Shown: positions 35,965-45,250, numbered from the stretch's first letter. The stretch is 64,000 nt of DNA from JBBROS01 sp965213855 (GCA_965213855.1 CBDCAA010000007.1:1116001-1180000), one strand, 5' to 3'. Notes: generated from the letters alone by a model not told the origin. Translations and numbers: made by a program.

Positions 35965-37200
35965 CTAGCCCGGCGGGACCAGGGAGCAACCCCCGCTTTG
36001 CATAGGCCGGAAGGCCTGCTCAGGCGGTATCGTTGTGACGATATCATAGAGGTCGTAGGGCCCGGTCGAAGCAGCCGGAGCCTTCACCTTGAAAAGATAC
36101 ATCGCGTGAACCGCCCGGCCATCCTGGCGAATGGTCGTGGGGCCGAACAGAACGTCGTCGATCGGCGCCGCCTCCATTTGCGCCACCACGGCCCGGCCTG
36201 AGATGGTCTTGGCCGCCGCGACCGCCCTGAGATACGCCAGCGTCTCTGAATAGACCCCTGCATGATTCATCGTCGGCATTCGCCCGCTGTGGCGCGCAGC
36301 GAAGCGCTTGCTCCAGGCACGCGTTCCGTCATTGAGGTTCCAGTAGAACGCTTCGGTCAGTAGCAGCCCCTGCGCGGTCTGCAGCCCCATGGACTGTACG
36401 TCCGTTAGGAACACTAGCAGACCGGCCATCCGCGTTCCCTGGCGTCCGACGCCGAACTCGGCGGCTTGTTTGACCGTGTTGACCACATCGTCGCCAGCAT
36501 TGGCGGTGCCGATCACCTCGGCGCCCGAGGCCTGCGCCTGCAGCAGGTAGGACGACAGATCCGTCGTACCCAGTGGCGCCCGCACGTCGCCCAGCACAAT
36601 GCCACCATTCTCACGGATCACTGCCGTTGCGTCTCTTATGAGCGATGCGCCGAGCGCATAGTCGGAGCCGATGAAGAACCATCGCTTGGCTCCCTGCAGC
36701 GTGAGCGTGCGCGCGGTGCCGTTTGCCAGCGCCCAGGTATCAAAGGTCCATTGCACCGTCGTGGGCGCGCATTGGCGCCCGGTCAGGTCCGAGGTTGCGG
36801 TGCTCGAAGCCAGGAAGGCTCGGTCCTTCTCCTTCATCACTTGGTTGACCGCCAGCGCCACGGCAGAGTTCGGAACGTCCACCACCGCCGCCACACCGTC
36901 ACGGTCCACCCAAGCACGGGCGATCGCCGCGCCGACATCGGCCTTGTTCTGATGATCGGCAAACAGTATTTCCACCTTCGGCGCTGCTGGCCCGGCGGCA
37001 GCTGCAAAATCCTCTGCCGCCATCTGCGCGGCCACCACAGAGCCCTTGCCGGACAAATCCGAGTAAGGGCCGGACATGTCGTTCAAGACGCCGATGCGGA
37101 TGATGGGCGGAAGCTCCGCTTTGGCGGGCGACGCCGCGACGGCCAGGACGGTGAGAAGTGTCAGGCGGGCCAGACGACGCACGTTCCGGCTCGCTCTCAT
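35965..37200 (-). CDS. ABC substrate-binding protein, Peripla_BP_6 (branched-chain amino acid/aromatic type)
   Basis: 411 residues from ATG 37200 (the open frame extends to 37326 over the MarR gene end). Signal peptide (LARLTLLTVLAVAASPAKA), then the type I fold IRIGVLNDMSGPYSDLSGKGSV usual in LivJ-like and aromatic-acid binding proteins. It lies 22 bases after the MarR gene, so the two are probably one operon. No permease or ATPase genes are present. Its ligand is likely an aromatic acid given the gentisate dioxygenase next door; that is inference. Confidence 0.85.
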   Translation of the reverse strand: MRASRNVRRLARLTLLTVLAVAASPAKAELPPIIRIGVLNDMSGPYSDLSGKGSVVAAQMAAEDFAAAAGPAAPKVEILFADHQNKADVGAAIARAWVDRDGVAAVVDVPNSAVALAVNQVMKEKDRAFLASSTATSDLTGRQCAPTTVQWTFDTWALANGTARTLTLQGAKRWFFIGSDYALGASLIRDATAVIRENGGIVLGDVRAPLGTTDLSSYLLQAQASGAEVIGTANAGDDVVNTVKQAAEFGVGRQGTRMAGLLVFLTDVQSMGLQTAQGLLLTEAFYWNLNDGTRAWSKRFAARHSGRMPTMNHAGVYSETLAYLRAVAAAKTISGRAVVAQMEAAPIDDVLFGPTTIRQDGRAVHAMYLFKVKAPAASTGPYDLYDIVTTIPPEQAFRPMQSGGCSLVPPG

Positions 37201-37222
37201 ATCCGGCACCCCGTGCGCCCGA

Positions 37223-37684
37223 TCACTCCGTGGCGGCACTCCGCAGCGGGGCGGCGGTGATGCCGTTGTGGACGTCGGCCAGCGTGGACAGCAGGCAGAT
37301 GAACATAGCGCGATCCGCTTCCGCAAGCTGCGCCAGCAACCGGTCCTGGACCCGCTGCACCGCCGGCCTCACCTGGCTGAGCAGCCCCTGGCCTTCGGGC
37401 GAGAGGCGCACAAGCTTGATCCGGCGGCCCCGCTCGCTTGCGATCCGCTCCACCCACCCCTTGGTCTCCATCCGCTCCAGCACATCGCCGATCGTGGACC
37501 GGTCGAATACGATCAGCACCGACAGCCGTGTTGCATCCACCAGCGGATTCTCCGCGATCGCATGAAGCGCCGCGAACTGCACCGAGGTCAGGTCGAATGC
37601 ACCACATTCGTCGCTGAATAGCGCGGTGGAAATTTGTGAGGCGCGGCGCACTAGGTGACCGGGCATGGCGTAGAGCGTGTCCAT
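37223..37684 (-). CDS. MarR family transcriptional regulator
   Basis: 153 residues. Winged helix at about 40-105: LTSVQFAALHAI, then DATRLSVLIVFDRSTIGDVLERMETKGWVERI, followed by the wing RIKLVRLSPEG. MarR proteins are dimeric repressors released by phenolic ligands. It is divergent from the gentisate dioxygenase gene and upstream of the ABC binding-protein gene, so it probably controls both. An imperfect palindrome at 37786-37817 is a possible site. Confidence 0.85.
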   Translation of the reverse strand: MDTLYAMPGHLVRRASQISTALFSDECGAFDLTSVQFAALHAIAENPLVDATRLSVLIVFDRSTIGDVLERMETKGWVERIASERGRRIKLVRLSPEGQGLLSQVRPAVQRVQDRLLAQLAEADRAMFICLLSTLADVHNGITAAPLRSAATE

Positions 37685-37844
37685 AGACCGCTTGTAACAT
37701 GCGGCCGGCGTCGGGCCATCTGCGCTGTATCATTCGGCATCCATCCCCGGAGCTTTGTTCATAGGTTTTGTGCCGATCCTTGAGTTTGACGGTAGGCGAA
37801 AGAAAGCATACGGTCAATTCAACGAAAAACGCGGGGACGCGCCG

Positions 37845-38909
37845 ATGGACGCCCATGTTACCGACACCCCGGAACGGGTCGCATTCTACGAACGTATCGG
37901 CCGCGAGAACCTGACGCCGCTCTGGACCTCCCTCGCCAATCTGGTGACGCCGGAACCCCGCAGCCCATGCCAGCCCGCATCCTGGCGTTTCAGCACGATC
38001 CGCGCCGCAATGCTGGAAGCCGGCAGCCTGATCACCGCCAAGGAGGCCGAACGCCGCGTGCTGGTGCTTGAGAACCCAGGCCTTCGCGGCCAGAACCGCA
38101 TCACCACCAGCCTGTACGCCGGCGTCCAGCTGGTGCTGTCCGGCGAAGTCGCGCCCGCTCACCGCCACAGCCAGTCCGCGCTACGCTTCGTATTGGAGGG
38201 CAACGGGGCCTATACCGCCGTCAATGGCGAGAAAACCATGATGCACGAGGGCGACTTCATCATTACGCCGCCGATGGCATGGCACGACCACGGCAACCCG
38301 AGCAGTGCACCGATCTTTTGGCTGGATGGGCTCGACATTCCCTTCGTCTCGTTCCTCGACGCCTCGTTTTCCGAGCACCTGGAGCAGGACGAGCAACCCA
38401 TCACTCGCCCCATCGGTGACAGCGACGCCCGCTACGGTGCCAACCTGCTCCCCGTCGATCATGCGGGCCGCAGTGGCACCTCCCCGGTGTTCAACTATCC
38501 CTATGATCGCACCCGGGATGCGCTGGAACGCATGCGCCGCCTGAACGAGTGGGATCCGTGCCACGGCCTGAAGACCCGCTACACCAACCCGGTCACCGGA
38601 AACCACGCCATGGCCACCATGGGCACCTTCGTGCAGTTGCTGCCCAGAGGCTTTTCTACCAGCGCCTACCGTGCAACCGACGCCACCACTTTCGTCGCGA
38701 TCGAAGGCAGCGGACGCAGCATCATCTCTTCCCGCAGCCCGGGCAGCGACGACTTTGTGGTGGAATGGGGCAAACGCGATATCTTCGTCGTCCCGTCATG
38801 GCAGAAGGTTCGGCACGAGGCGGCAGAGGACAGCGTGCTGTTCTCCTTTTCCGACCGCCCCATTCAACAGGCGCTGAATCTATTTCGGGAGGATCGGGGC
38901 AATGCTTAA
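37845..38909 (+). CDS. Gentisate 1,2-dioxygenase (bicupin)
   Basis: 354 residues from ATG 37845; the frame is open to 37755 (TTG), but the family begins near this Met. Two cupin domains: the first has the metal ligands in APAHRHSQSALRFVLEG and the paired histidine in PPMAWHDHGN. The second is degenerate, as is usual. The enzyme opens gentisate to maleylpyruvate with Fe(II). The downstream isomerase and hydrolase genes are not in the window, so the pathway is incomplete here. Divergent from MarR. Confidence 0.88.
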   Translation: MDAHVTDTPERVAFYERIGRENLTPLWTSLANLVTPEPRSPCQPASWRFSTIRAAMLEAGSLITAKEAERRVLVLENPGLRGQNRITTSLYAGVQLVLSGEVAPAHRHSQSALRFVLEGNGAYTAVNGEKTMMHEGDFIITPPMAWHDHGNPSSAPIFWLDGLDIPFVSFLDASFSEHLEQDEQPITRPIGDSDARYGANLLPVDHAGRSGTSPVFNYPYDRTRDALERMRRLNEWDPCHGLKTRYTNPVTGNHAMATMGTFVQLLPRGFSTSAYRATDATTFVAIEGSGRSIISSRSPGSDDFVVEWGKRDIFVVPSWQKVRHEAAEDSVLFSFSDRPIQQALNLFREDRGNA

Positions 38910-39114
38910 AAGCTACGCCAAGCCTCGTCGCTCAGTCAGAACATAGCGAGACGGCCAGGTGCCGCTGGTCTTGCACTAGCCGTGTCCCCTTTACAGACCA
39001 AGGCATTATTGCCAGTAAACCGGTTCCTGGCCGGTTCCTAACTGACGGCTAGCACCTGCCATCCGCAGAGCTACCAGTGGGGTTGGCCGGCACTCACGTG
39101 GCGCGGGTGCCGGA

Positions 39115-39528
39115 TCAGGGGAGGACTGTTACGGAGAAGACCCGGTGCACCACGCCGTTGTTGAACACTGGGTCCAGCGCCACCGTGTCGACACCTGGCG
39201 CGCGAGCCGTATAGTCCACGGCCGTCCCGAAGAAGCGCGCGCCTAAGCAGGTGCCGCTAATCGAGTTCTCCGCGATATAGGCCACGCCCTGGCGCTGGGA
39301 GAGAACGCCGAGCCGCGGCGCCTGCACGACCTGGACCGCGTTGGGCGGTATGCTCGTGATACAGTCCATTCGATGACCGCCCCATACGCCGAGTTGCTGG
39401 GTCTCACCCACCCGCAGCTGGACGGAGCGGCGAGACACCCCGTCCTCCGCGTGGGCCATCACCGCAGCGCCCAGACTCGCGAAGATCAAAGTGGCGGCAA
39501 CCCAGCCCAGCCGCACTATGCCGGGCAT
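39115..39528 (-). CDS. Secreted hypothetical protein
   Basis: Start at ATG 39528 (PGIVRLGWVAATLIFASLG), giving a signal peptide cut after AVMAHA; the frame opens at 39576. 137 residues. The mature part is beta-rich with two cysteines (MDCITSIPP, SGTCLGARFFG) that could form a disulfide, and ends VHRVFSVTVLP. No family recognised. Confidence 0.6.
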   Translation of the reverse strand: MPGIVRLGWVAATLIFASLGAAVMAHAEDGVSRRSVQLRVGETQQLGVWGGHRMDCITSIPPNAVQVVQAPRLGVLSQRQGVAYIAENSISGTCLGARFFGTAVDYTARAPGVDTVALDPVFNNGVVHRVFSVTVLP

Positions 39529-39576
39529 AGCGGACGGTACGCGGGACAGTTGGTGGGCGAAAGCCGGAGCGCGCAT

Positions 39577-39903
39577 CGAGGGTTGATCCTGGCTGGTGAG
39601 GACGTGTTAACACAACACTATAGCTTCTCCTGCCCGCCCCCGCCTAATAGCAAGAGTTCTCCACGGCTCCGGACGTTCACTGCGCGAGGAGGTAGGCTTC
39701 CACCTGCTGTTGCACCTGGGCGCAACCAACCTGGCAGCACAGACCTTGGCTGGACAATGCCGGAGATGGTGGACTCGTAGCGGCCGCACATGGGACAGCC
39801 TTTCGCGCCCGGCAACAAAGGCGTCGCTCGGCCGCACTGCGGGGCGGGATCCGTGACTAAGCCGACGTCGGGGCTGTCGTGGGCAAGAGGCCGCTTATGC
39901 GTC
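39577..39903. other. No supported gene
   Basis: About 330 bases. A minus-strand frame reads CGRATPLLPGAKGCPMCGRY, which looks like a zinc-ribbon scrap, but the rest of the frame has no support. Confidence 0.35.
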
Positions 39904-40125
39904 TTACTGCACCGTCTCACCGGCTCGTCGCCGAACCCGCGTCAACTCGTCGATCGCATCGACAATCCGGGCCCAGACGGGAAGGCCCGCAGGGTCAGCC
40001 TGCTCGAACGCTTTGACCATCGCATGCTGCCAGGCCACCCGCGGCCCGTGCGCGTCGACCAAACGCCTCGCCGTTCGATAGACCTCAATGTCGTCCACGT
40101 CGCTCACCTGCCCGCATGCCTTCAT
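39904..40125 (-). CDS. Small conserved protein (DUF6961-like)
   Basis: Start at ATG 40125 (KACGQVSDVDD). 73 residues: DDIEVYRTARRLVDAHGPRV, then GLPVWARIVDAIDELTRVR. The pattern YRxA-LVDxHG and VWxRIxxAIxEL matches a family of very small helical alphaproteobacterial proteins of unknown role. It lies upstream of and divergent from the serine recombinase gene. Confidence 0.6.
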   Translation of the reverse strand: MKACGQVSDVDDIEVYRTARRLVDAHGPRVAWQHAMVKAFEQADPAGLPVWARIVDAIDELTRVRRRAGETVQ

Positions 40126-40259
40126 CTTGCTCGGCGGAGCAACAAAGAACAGTTCCAAGAATTGGACGCGTGAGACGATCCAATTACCGGCCAGTCTTTC
40201 GTGTATCTCCTCGTCCGAGAGCGGCCCATCGTTTGGCAGGCAGCATAAGGGCAGCAGCT

Positions 40260-41885
40260 ATGAACGGTGTCGCTTACAGCTATCTCAGGTTCAGCACGCC
40301 CGAACAGGCCCTGGGCGACAGCCGTCGCCGGCAGCTTGCGCTCGCAGAGGCCTACGCGCGTGAACATCGGCTGCTGCTCGACAAGGGACTGAACTTCCGC
40401 GACCTGGGCGTGTCGGCGTTCAGGGGCAAGAACGCAAAGCAAGGCGGCCTGCGCGCCTTCCTCGACGCGATCGAGTATGGGCTCGTGCCGCCGAACAGCT
40501 ACCTGCTGGTTGAAAGCCTCGACCGCCTGAGCCGCGACCAGATCCTCGAGGCTCAGGCGCTGTTTCTCCAGATCGTCACAGCCGGCGTGACGATCGTGAC
40601 GCTCATGGACCGTCGGTCGTACTCGGTGGACAGCCTCAATGCCAATCCAACCGACCTCATCATCTCGCTCGTCTACATGATGCGGGCCAATGAGGAGAGC
40701 ACGACCAAGTCGGTCCGGCTCAAGGCCGCCTGGGCAGCCCGCCGGGATGCGCCCGGCAGCTGCTTCCACGGTCTGCAATGCCCGGGATGGATCGTCGGCA
40801 AAGCGGACAGGACCGGATACGAGCTGATCCCCGAGAAAGCTGCCGTCCTACGGCGTATCTTTAGGGAGGCTTTGGCCGGCGATGGAGTCCAGACCATCTC
40901 GCGCCGTCTCAACGACGAGGGTGTCCCGCTGTTCGGGCGCGGTAACCAGCGCGGCAAACTGTGGCAGCGGTCGCTTGTCCGTCATCTGATCTATTCCGAC
41001 CTTTGCATCGGCACCTACACGCCGTGCCATGCCATGATCGTCAACGGCAAGGCGCGTTACATGCCCCTGCTGCCCAAGCTGGCGTACTATCCTGCCGTCG
41101 TGAGTGTCGCCGACTGGGAGACCCTCCGGCGAAGAAGGCTGGCTTGGAGCGAGTATCACAAATGCACAGAGAAAAGAGACCTGACCCTGGTGGCGAACGT
41201 CCTCTCCCGGCTTGCGCGCTGCCCGAAATGCGATCGGGCGATGGTCCTCACCCGGACCCAGGACCCGAACCAGCGCTATCTCCTGTGCATGGGCTGGCGC
41301 GAGGCACGGGTGTGCTCCAACGAGTGGGTGCGCTATCCGGAGATCGAGGACGTCTTCGTCAGCGATGTTCGGTTTCTGATGAGGGATTGTCCGCAGCCGG
41401 TGCTCCACGTCGAGACACGGCGGGCGATGCTGAAGTCGATCACCAACCGACTGGCGCATCTCCGGTCTCGAATGGCTGACGAGAGCGCTGCCCACCCGAC
41501 CTTGTCCCGGATCGCGCGAGCTGGACGCAGCTGGGTGGCGGATACGAAGGGCGAGATGGACCAGCTGACTTCCGAACGATACCGGCTGCGCGCCGATCGG
41601 AACTACTGGACCGACGCGACCCTCAAGCTGAAGCTCGAGAGCCTGGGCTCAGCCGTTGCCGCGCAGCCTCGCGACCTCGCCAGGATCAACGCGGCTTTGC
41701 GGGCTCTTCTCACGAAGGTCGTCATCGATTGGGAGAACGCGCGCCTGATCTTGCACTGGCGTCACGGAGGCGAGAGCACGAAGGAGTTCTGGCGCAAGCG
41801 CCAGCGCGGAGGATCGCGAAACGTCACCCCGGTCGGCGGCCGCAAGCCGGCGGCTCGTCTCCTGCCCGCGCCGCTCGTCGGTTAG
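40260..41885 (+). CDS. Large serine recombinase
   Basis: 541 residues from ATG 40260 (AGGG 11 bases upstream). The catalytic domain begins SYLRFSTPEQ, with the nucleophilic Ser at residue 12, and has the ESLDRLSRDQ arginine motif. The Recombinase domain (about 165-300) has GYELIPEKAAVLRRIFREAL and a zinc ribbon (CPKCDRAM then C-X-E). A coiled-coil part and basic tail follow. The usual GxSLExQ helix is altered to GDSRRRQ. Such enzymes integrate or excise phages and islands. No att sites can be identified from one window. Confidence 0.85.
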   Translation: MNGVAYSYLRFSTPEQALGDSRRRQLALAEAYAREHRLLLDKGLNFRDLGVSAFRGKNAKQGGLRAFLDAIEYGLVPPNSYLLVESLDRLSRDQILEAQALFLQIVTAGVTIVTLMDRRSYSVDSLNANPTDLIISLVYMMRANEESTTKSVRLKAAWAARRDAPGSCFHGLQCPGWIVGKADRTGYELIPEKAAVLRRIFREALAGDGVQTISRRLNDEGVPLFGRGNQRGKLWQRSLVRHLIYSDLCIGTYTPCHAMIVNGKARYMPLLPKLAYYPAVVSVADWETLRRRRLAWSEYHKCTEKRDLTLVANVLSRLARCPKCDRAMVLTRTQDPNQRYLLCMGWREARVCSNEWVRYPEIEDVFVSDVRFLMRDCPQPVLHVETRRAMLKSITNRLAHLRSRMADESAAHPTLSRIARAGRSWVADTKGEMDQLTSERYRLRADRNYWTDATLKLKLESLGSAVAAQPRDLARINAALRALLTKVVIDWENARLILHWRHGGESTKEFWRKRQRGGSRNVTPVGGRKPAARLLPAPLVG

Positions 41886-41915
41886 GCTGGATCGAACCGG
41901 CGGAACGGAACGCAG

Positions 41916-42649
41916 ATGGCCGACGACTTTGCCGCGATCGGTGGAGGTCGCGTCCCCGCGGAAGCGGTGACGATCACGCTCTCGCTGGGGCGCACCGTCG
42001 CAGGCTTTTTGCTTGTTCCAGCCAGCGCGCGTGCCTGCTACGTGATGGCGCACGGTGCTGGCGCCGGCATGAGGCACCGCTTCATGGAGGCCGTTGCCGC
42101 CGGTCTTGCAGACCGGGGCATCGCGACCCTGCGTTACCAGTTTCCATACATGGAGACCGGCTCCAAGCGTCCTGATCGACCGCCTGTTGCGCATGCAGCC
42201 GTCCGGGCCGCGGTGGCGGCGGCGCAGCGGATGACGGGTGTCCCGTTGATCGCAGGAGGCAAGTCGTTCGGTGGCCGAATGACGTCGCAGGCGCAGGCTG
42301 TGACGCTCTCCCCGGTGTCGTTGGCCTGGCCTTCTTCGGCTTCCCGCTTCACGTCGCGAAGAAGCCGTCGGTCGAGCGCGCTACCCACCTGTTGGAGGTC
42401 GGCGTTCCGATGCTCTTCCTCCAAGGGACGCGCGATGTGCTCGCGCAGGTGGACTTCCTCGTCCCGACGGTTGCCGATCTCGGACCGCAAGCGACTCTGC
42501 ACTTGGTGAACGATGCCGATCACTCGTTTCACGTTCCGGCTCGAAGCGGCAGCACCGACGCGACCGCGCTCGCCAGCGCGCTGGATGCGATGGCCGTGTG
42601 GGTAGACCGTTTGCAGAAGCCCGAGTTGTCGGCATGGACGAGGGTCTAG
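41916..42649 (+). pseudogene. Alpha/beta-hydrolase (KAT/dienelactone-like), single-base frameshift
   Basis: The first frame gives AHGAGAGMRHRF and the nucleophile elbow GGKSFGGRMTSQ. At about 42312-42316 one base is missing: inserting one G restores SPGVVGLAFFGFPLHV. The second frame then runs on through MLFLQGTRDVLA to the acid/histidine part DADHSFHVPARSG and stops at 42649. Repaired length is about 244 residues. The 3' end overlaps the convergent Tyr-rich gene by four bases. Confidence 0.8.
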
Positions 42650-42915
42650 TAGCGTCGTCCGTAGTGAAATCCTCTCCCGCCATAGTAACCGCGTCCATAG
42701 AACGGGCGCCCGTAGTAGGGTCGAGCGAAGTACCTGCGAGGATAGTAGTAGCGCGGGCGAGCGTAGTAGCGTGGTCCATAGTAGTATTGCACTTCGACCA
42801 ACACAGGCGCAGGAGGTTGAACCGTGTTCGCCAGGGCCTCTGTCGGAGTGACTGAACTATGCACGACGAGCCAAATGGCTATCGCACATACCATATTAAC
42901 GGCTTGCTTAAGCAT
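42646..42915 (-). CDS. Small exported Tyr/Arg-rich protein
   Basis: Start at ATG 42915 (LKQAVNMVCAIAIWLVV). Signal peptide of about 28 residues, then a short spacer and a Tyr/Arg/Gly-rich tail of repeated YYxRPxYYxR units ending GRRY. 89 residues. Similar low-complexity tails occur in small exported alphaproteobacterial proteins with no assigned role. Confidence 0.6.
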   Translation of the reverse strand: MLKQAVNMVCAIAIWLVVHSSVTPTEALANTVQPPAPVLVEVQYYYGPRYYARPRYYYPRRYFARPYYGRPFYGRGYYGGRGFHYGRRY

Positions 42916-43023
42916 CGATCCACCGCCTATGTCGGCCGCACCGTAGCTCGATGTGACCTCCTTGTGCAGCAGAGCTTGATGGTGCGCCGCGCGCATGACT
43001 GCGCACAGACTGACCGACGCTCG

Positions 43024-43564
43024 CTATAACAGCAAAGGCTCTGCCTTAGTTTGACCGGGCGGGTCTTGTTTCTCTCCCTTCGCAATCACCGAAAGCATGC
43101 CATCCGGGAAGGGCCGTTGCAGCGCAAGCGCCTCGGCGACCGAGGCCGACAGCCACGTCTCGCATTCGTCGGCGGTGGTCAGCAGCACCGGCATCGCTTT
43201 CGGGTGGATCGGCGCCACTACGGCGTTTGGCTCACACGTCAGGAAGGCGAACAGCTCGTGCTCGCCCTCGGCCGGGTCCGCCTTGGTGCCGCGCGTGCCC
43301 CTCCACGGCCGCCACAGGCCTGCGAAGGCGAACAGCGGGCGGTCTTCGCCCAAGGCGAACCAGTGTGGCACGGCGGGCTTGCCGGGCGCGTACTCGCAGA
43401 AGCTGGTGACGGGCACGAGGCATCGGTTGGCCGGCTGCATCCACGCCCGCCAGTAGCTCGAGCCCGTGTTGCGAATGTTGGTGACGGCCCGGCCAGGAAA
43501 GCCCGGTGGCGGCGGAAAGCCCCAGCGCATCATCATCAGCTCGCGGCCGTCGGGCGCGTTGCGG
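43024..43564 (-). pseudogene. SRAP (YedK/HMCES) protein, C-terminal part, split by IS66
   Basis: Reads APDGRELMMMRWGFPPP, VTNIRNT, then CLVPVTSFCEY (with the catalytic Glu) and IHPKAMPVLL (with the active-site His). This covers all but about 45 residues of a SOS-response-associated peptidase, which crosslinks abasic sites through its Cys2. The N-terminus with Cys2 is on the far side of the IS66 at 46084-46219. Removing the IS and one CGTTGCGG copy rejoins the gene in frame (seam VIRN-APDG). Confidence 0.9.
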
Positions 43565-45199
43565 GTAAGCGTCCGGCCAAGACCGCGGCTTTGTGGGTTC
43601 ATGCTGGGGTTCAGGCCTCGAGGCCTGATTGAGCCGTTGTCGGATGCCGTGGAGGTTCCAGGGCAGCAGTTCGTCGATACGGTTCACCGGATGGTCGGCG
43701 ATGCGGCTGATGACGTCACGCAAGTAGGCTTCGGGATCGAGCCCGTGAATCTTCGCTGTTTCGATCAGGCTGTAGATGGCGGCTGCTCGATGGCCGCCTG
43801 CGTCCGATCCGGCAAAGGTCCAGTTGCGCCTGCCGATCGCGATGGGCCGCATCGCCCGCTCGGCGGCCGAGTTGTCGATGCAGGCTCGGCCGTCCCGCAG
43901 GATCAGCGTCAGCGCCTCCCAGCGCGAGAGGCTGTAGCGGATGGCGCCGGCAAGGTCGCTACGACCAGAGATGCGGGTCAGCGTGGCTTCGAGCCAGCCG
44001 CGCAGCGCTGCCATCAACGGGGCCGTGTGCTCGGCGCGGACACGCAGCCGCTGTTCGGGGTCGAGCCCGCGGATCCGGTCCTCGATCTTGTAGAGCGCGC
44101 CGATCCGCTCCAGCGCCTCGCGGCTCAGCGACGACTTCGTTTTCTCGTGCACGTCCCAGAACTTCCGACGCGCATGCGCCATGCAGGCGGCTTCGACCAC
44201 CCGGTTGCCATACAGCCCGGCGAACCCGGTATAGCCGTCCGCCTGGAGAATGCCTTTGAAGTCTGCCAGATGCGCCCGCGGATGTTCGCCCTTGCGGTCC
44301 GGCGTGTAGCGGTAGAGCACGGCGGGCGGGTCGGCGCAGCCGTAGGGCCGGTCATCGCGCACGTAGGTCCACAATCGGGCGGTGCGGGTGCGTCCCAGCC
44401 CTGGCTCCAGCACCGGCACCACGGTGTCATCGGCATGCACGCGCACGCCGGCCATCACATGCCGGGCCAGTGCATCGACCAGCGGACGCATCAGCCGGGC
44501 CGCCTGGCCCACCATGTCGGCAAGTGTCGACCGAGGGAGGTCGATATCCTCGCGGGCGTAGATCTCGGCCTGGCGGTGCAGCGGCAGGTGGTCGGCGTAT
44601 TTCGCCACCAGCACGTGGGCGATCAGGCCGGGTCCGGCGCGGCCGCGCCGGATTGGCAGGCTGGGTGCGGGCGCCTGGGTGATCGCCTCGCAGTTCCGGC
44701 AGGACAGCTTCGGCCGCACGTGGCGGATGACGCGAAACGAGCCCGGCACATACTCAAGAATTTCGGTGACGTCCTCGCCCAGGGGGCGCAGCACGCCGCC
44801 GCAGGCGAGACAAGCGCCCGTCCTGTCGCAGCAGGGGGCTGCATGATCGATGACATCGCGCGGCAGCGTCTCCGGCAAGGGCCGCCGGGCAGGCTTGCCG
44901 AGCGTGTCGGCATCCACAGCCGCGCTGTCGCTCGCCGTGGCATCCACGCCGGTTTCGGCCAGATGCTCGTCGATGTCGTCCAGCGTCAGCTCAAGCTGTT
45001 CTACCTGTGCACGCAGCTTCTCCGACGAGGTGCCGAACGACAGTCGCAGCAGCTTGGACAGCCGGGTCTTGAGCGCCTCGATCTCGAACCGCTGCTCGAT
45101 GAGCCCGGCCCGGGCGGCTGCCAGTTCCGTCCACTGCGCCAGCACCATCGCCCGCAAGGCGGCAACGTCGTCAGGCAGATCGGTGGAGGTGTTCACCAT
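43232..45199 (-). CDS. tnpC: IS66 transposase TnpC, reading through the IS end
   Basis: Start at ATG 45199 (VNTSTDLPDD). An N-terminal leucine-zipper-like helix is followed by a zinc-binding part (CDRTGACLACGG, CRNC). The DDE domain shows VRVHADDTVVP, ILQADGYTGF and NSAAERAMRPIAIGRRNW. The family C-terminus (IDELLPWNLHGIRQRLNQ) is reached near 43620. No stop lies inside the IS, so the frame crosses the inverted repeat at 43565 and runs ~110 codons into the SRAP gene in a foreign frame, ending at 43232. A neighbouring frame has TGA just after NQASRP, so a one-base indel may have removed the normal stop. Confidence 0.9.
   Translation of the reverse strand: MVNTSTDLPDDVAALRAMVLAQWTELAAARAGLIEQRFEIEALKTRLSKLLRLSFGTSSEKLRAQVEQLELTLDDIDEHLAETGVDATASDSAAVDADTLGKPARRPLPETLPRDVIDHAAPCCDRTGACLACGGVLRPLGEDVTEILEYVPGSFRVIRHVRPKLSCRNCEAITQAPAPSLPIRRGRAGPGLIAHVLVAKYADHLPLHRQAEIYAREDIDLPRSTLADMVGQAARLMRPLVDALARHVMAGVRVHADDTVVPVLEPGLGRTRTARLWTYVRDDRPYGCADPPAVLYRYTPDRKGEHPRAHLADFKGILQADGYTGFAGLYGNRVVEAACMAHARRKFWDVHEKTKSSLSREALERIGALYKIEDRIRGLDPEQRLRVRAEHTAPLMAALRGWLEATLTRISGRSDLAGAIRYSLSRWEALTLILRDGRACIDNSAAERAMRPIAIGRRNWTFAGSDAGGHRAAAIYSLIETAKIHGLDPEAYLRDVISRIADHPVNRIDELLPWNLHGIRQRLNQASRPEPQHEPTKPRSWPDAYPQRARRPRADDDALGLSAATGLSWPGRHQHSQHGLELLAGVDAAGQPMPRARHQLLRVRARQARRATLVRLGRRPPAVRLRRPVAAVEGHARHQGGPGRGRARAVRLPDV
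43557..43564. repeat. Target-site duplication, IS66 (left)
   Basis: CGTTGCGG directly before the IS end GTAAGCG. It is repeated at 46084-46091. Eight bases is the expected IS66 duplication length. Confidence 0.9.
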
Positions 45200-45250
45200 A
45201 CTGGCAGAATCGTCCGTGCGGCCGCGTCGCAGCAAGCAGATCCAGCGAGA

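Noticed and set aside
39618..39920. Frame with CPMCGRY, resembling both a zinc ribbon and the MCGRY start of SRAP proteins
   Set aside because: Only a few residues match and the rest looks random. It is also on the wrong side to be part of the split SRAP gene, whose true N-terminus is at 46219.
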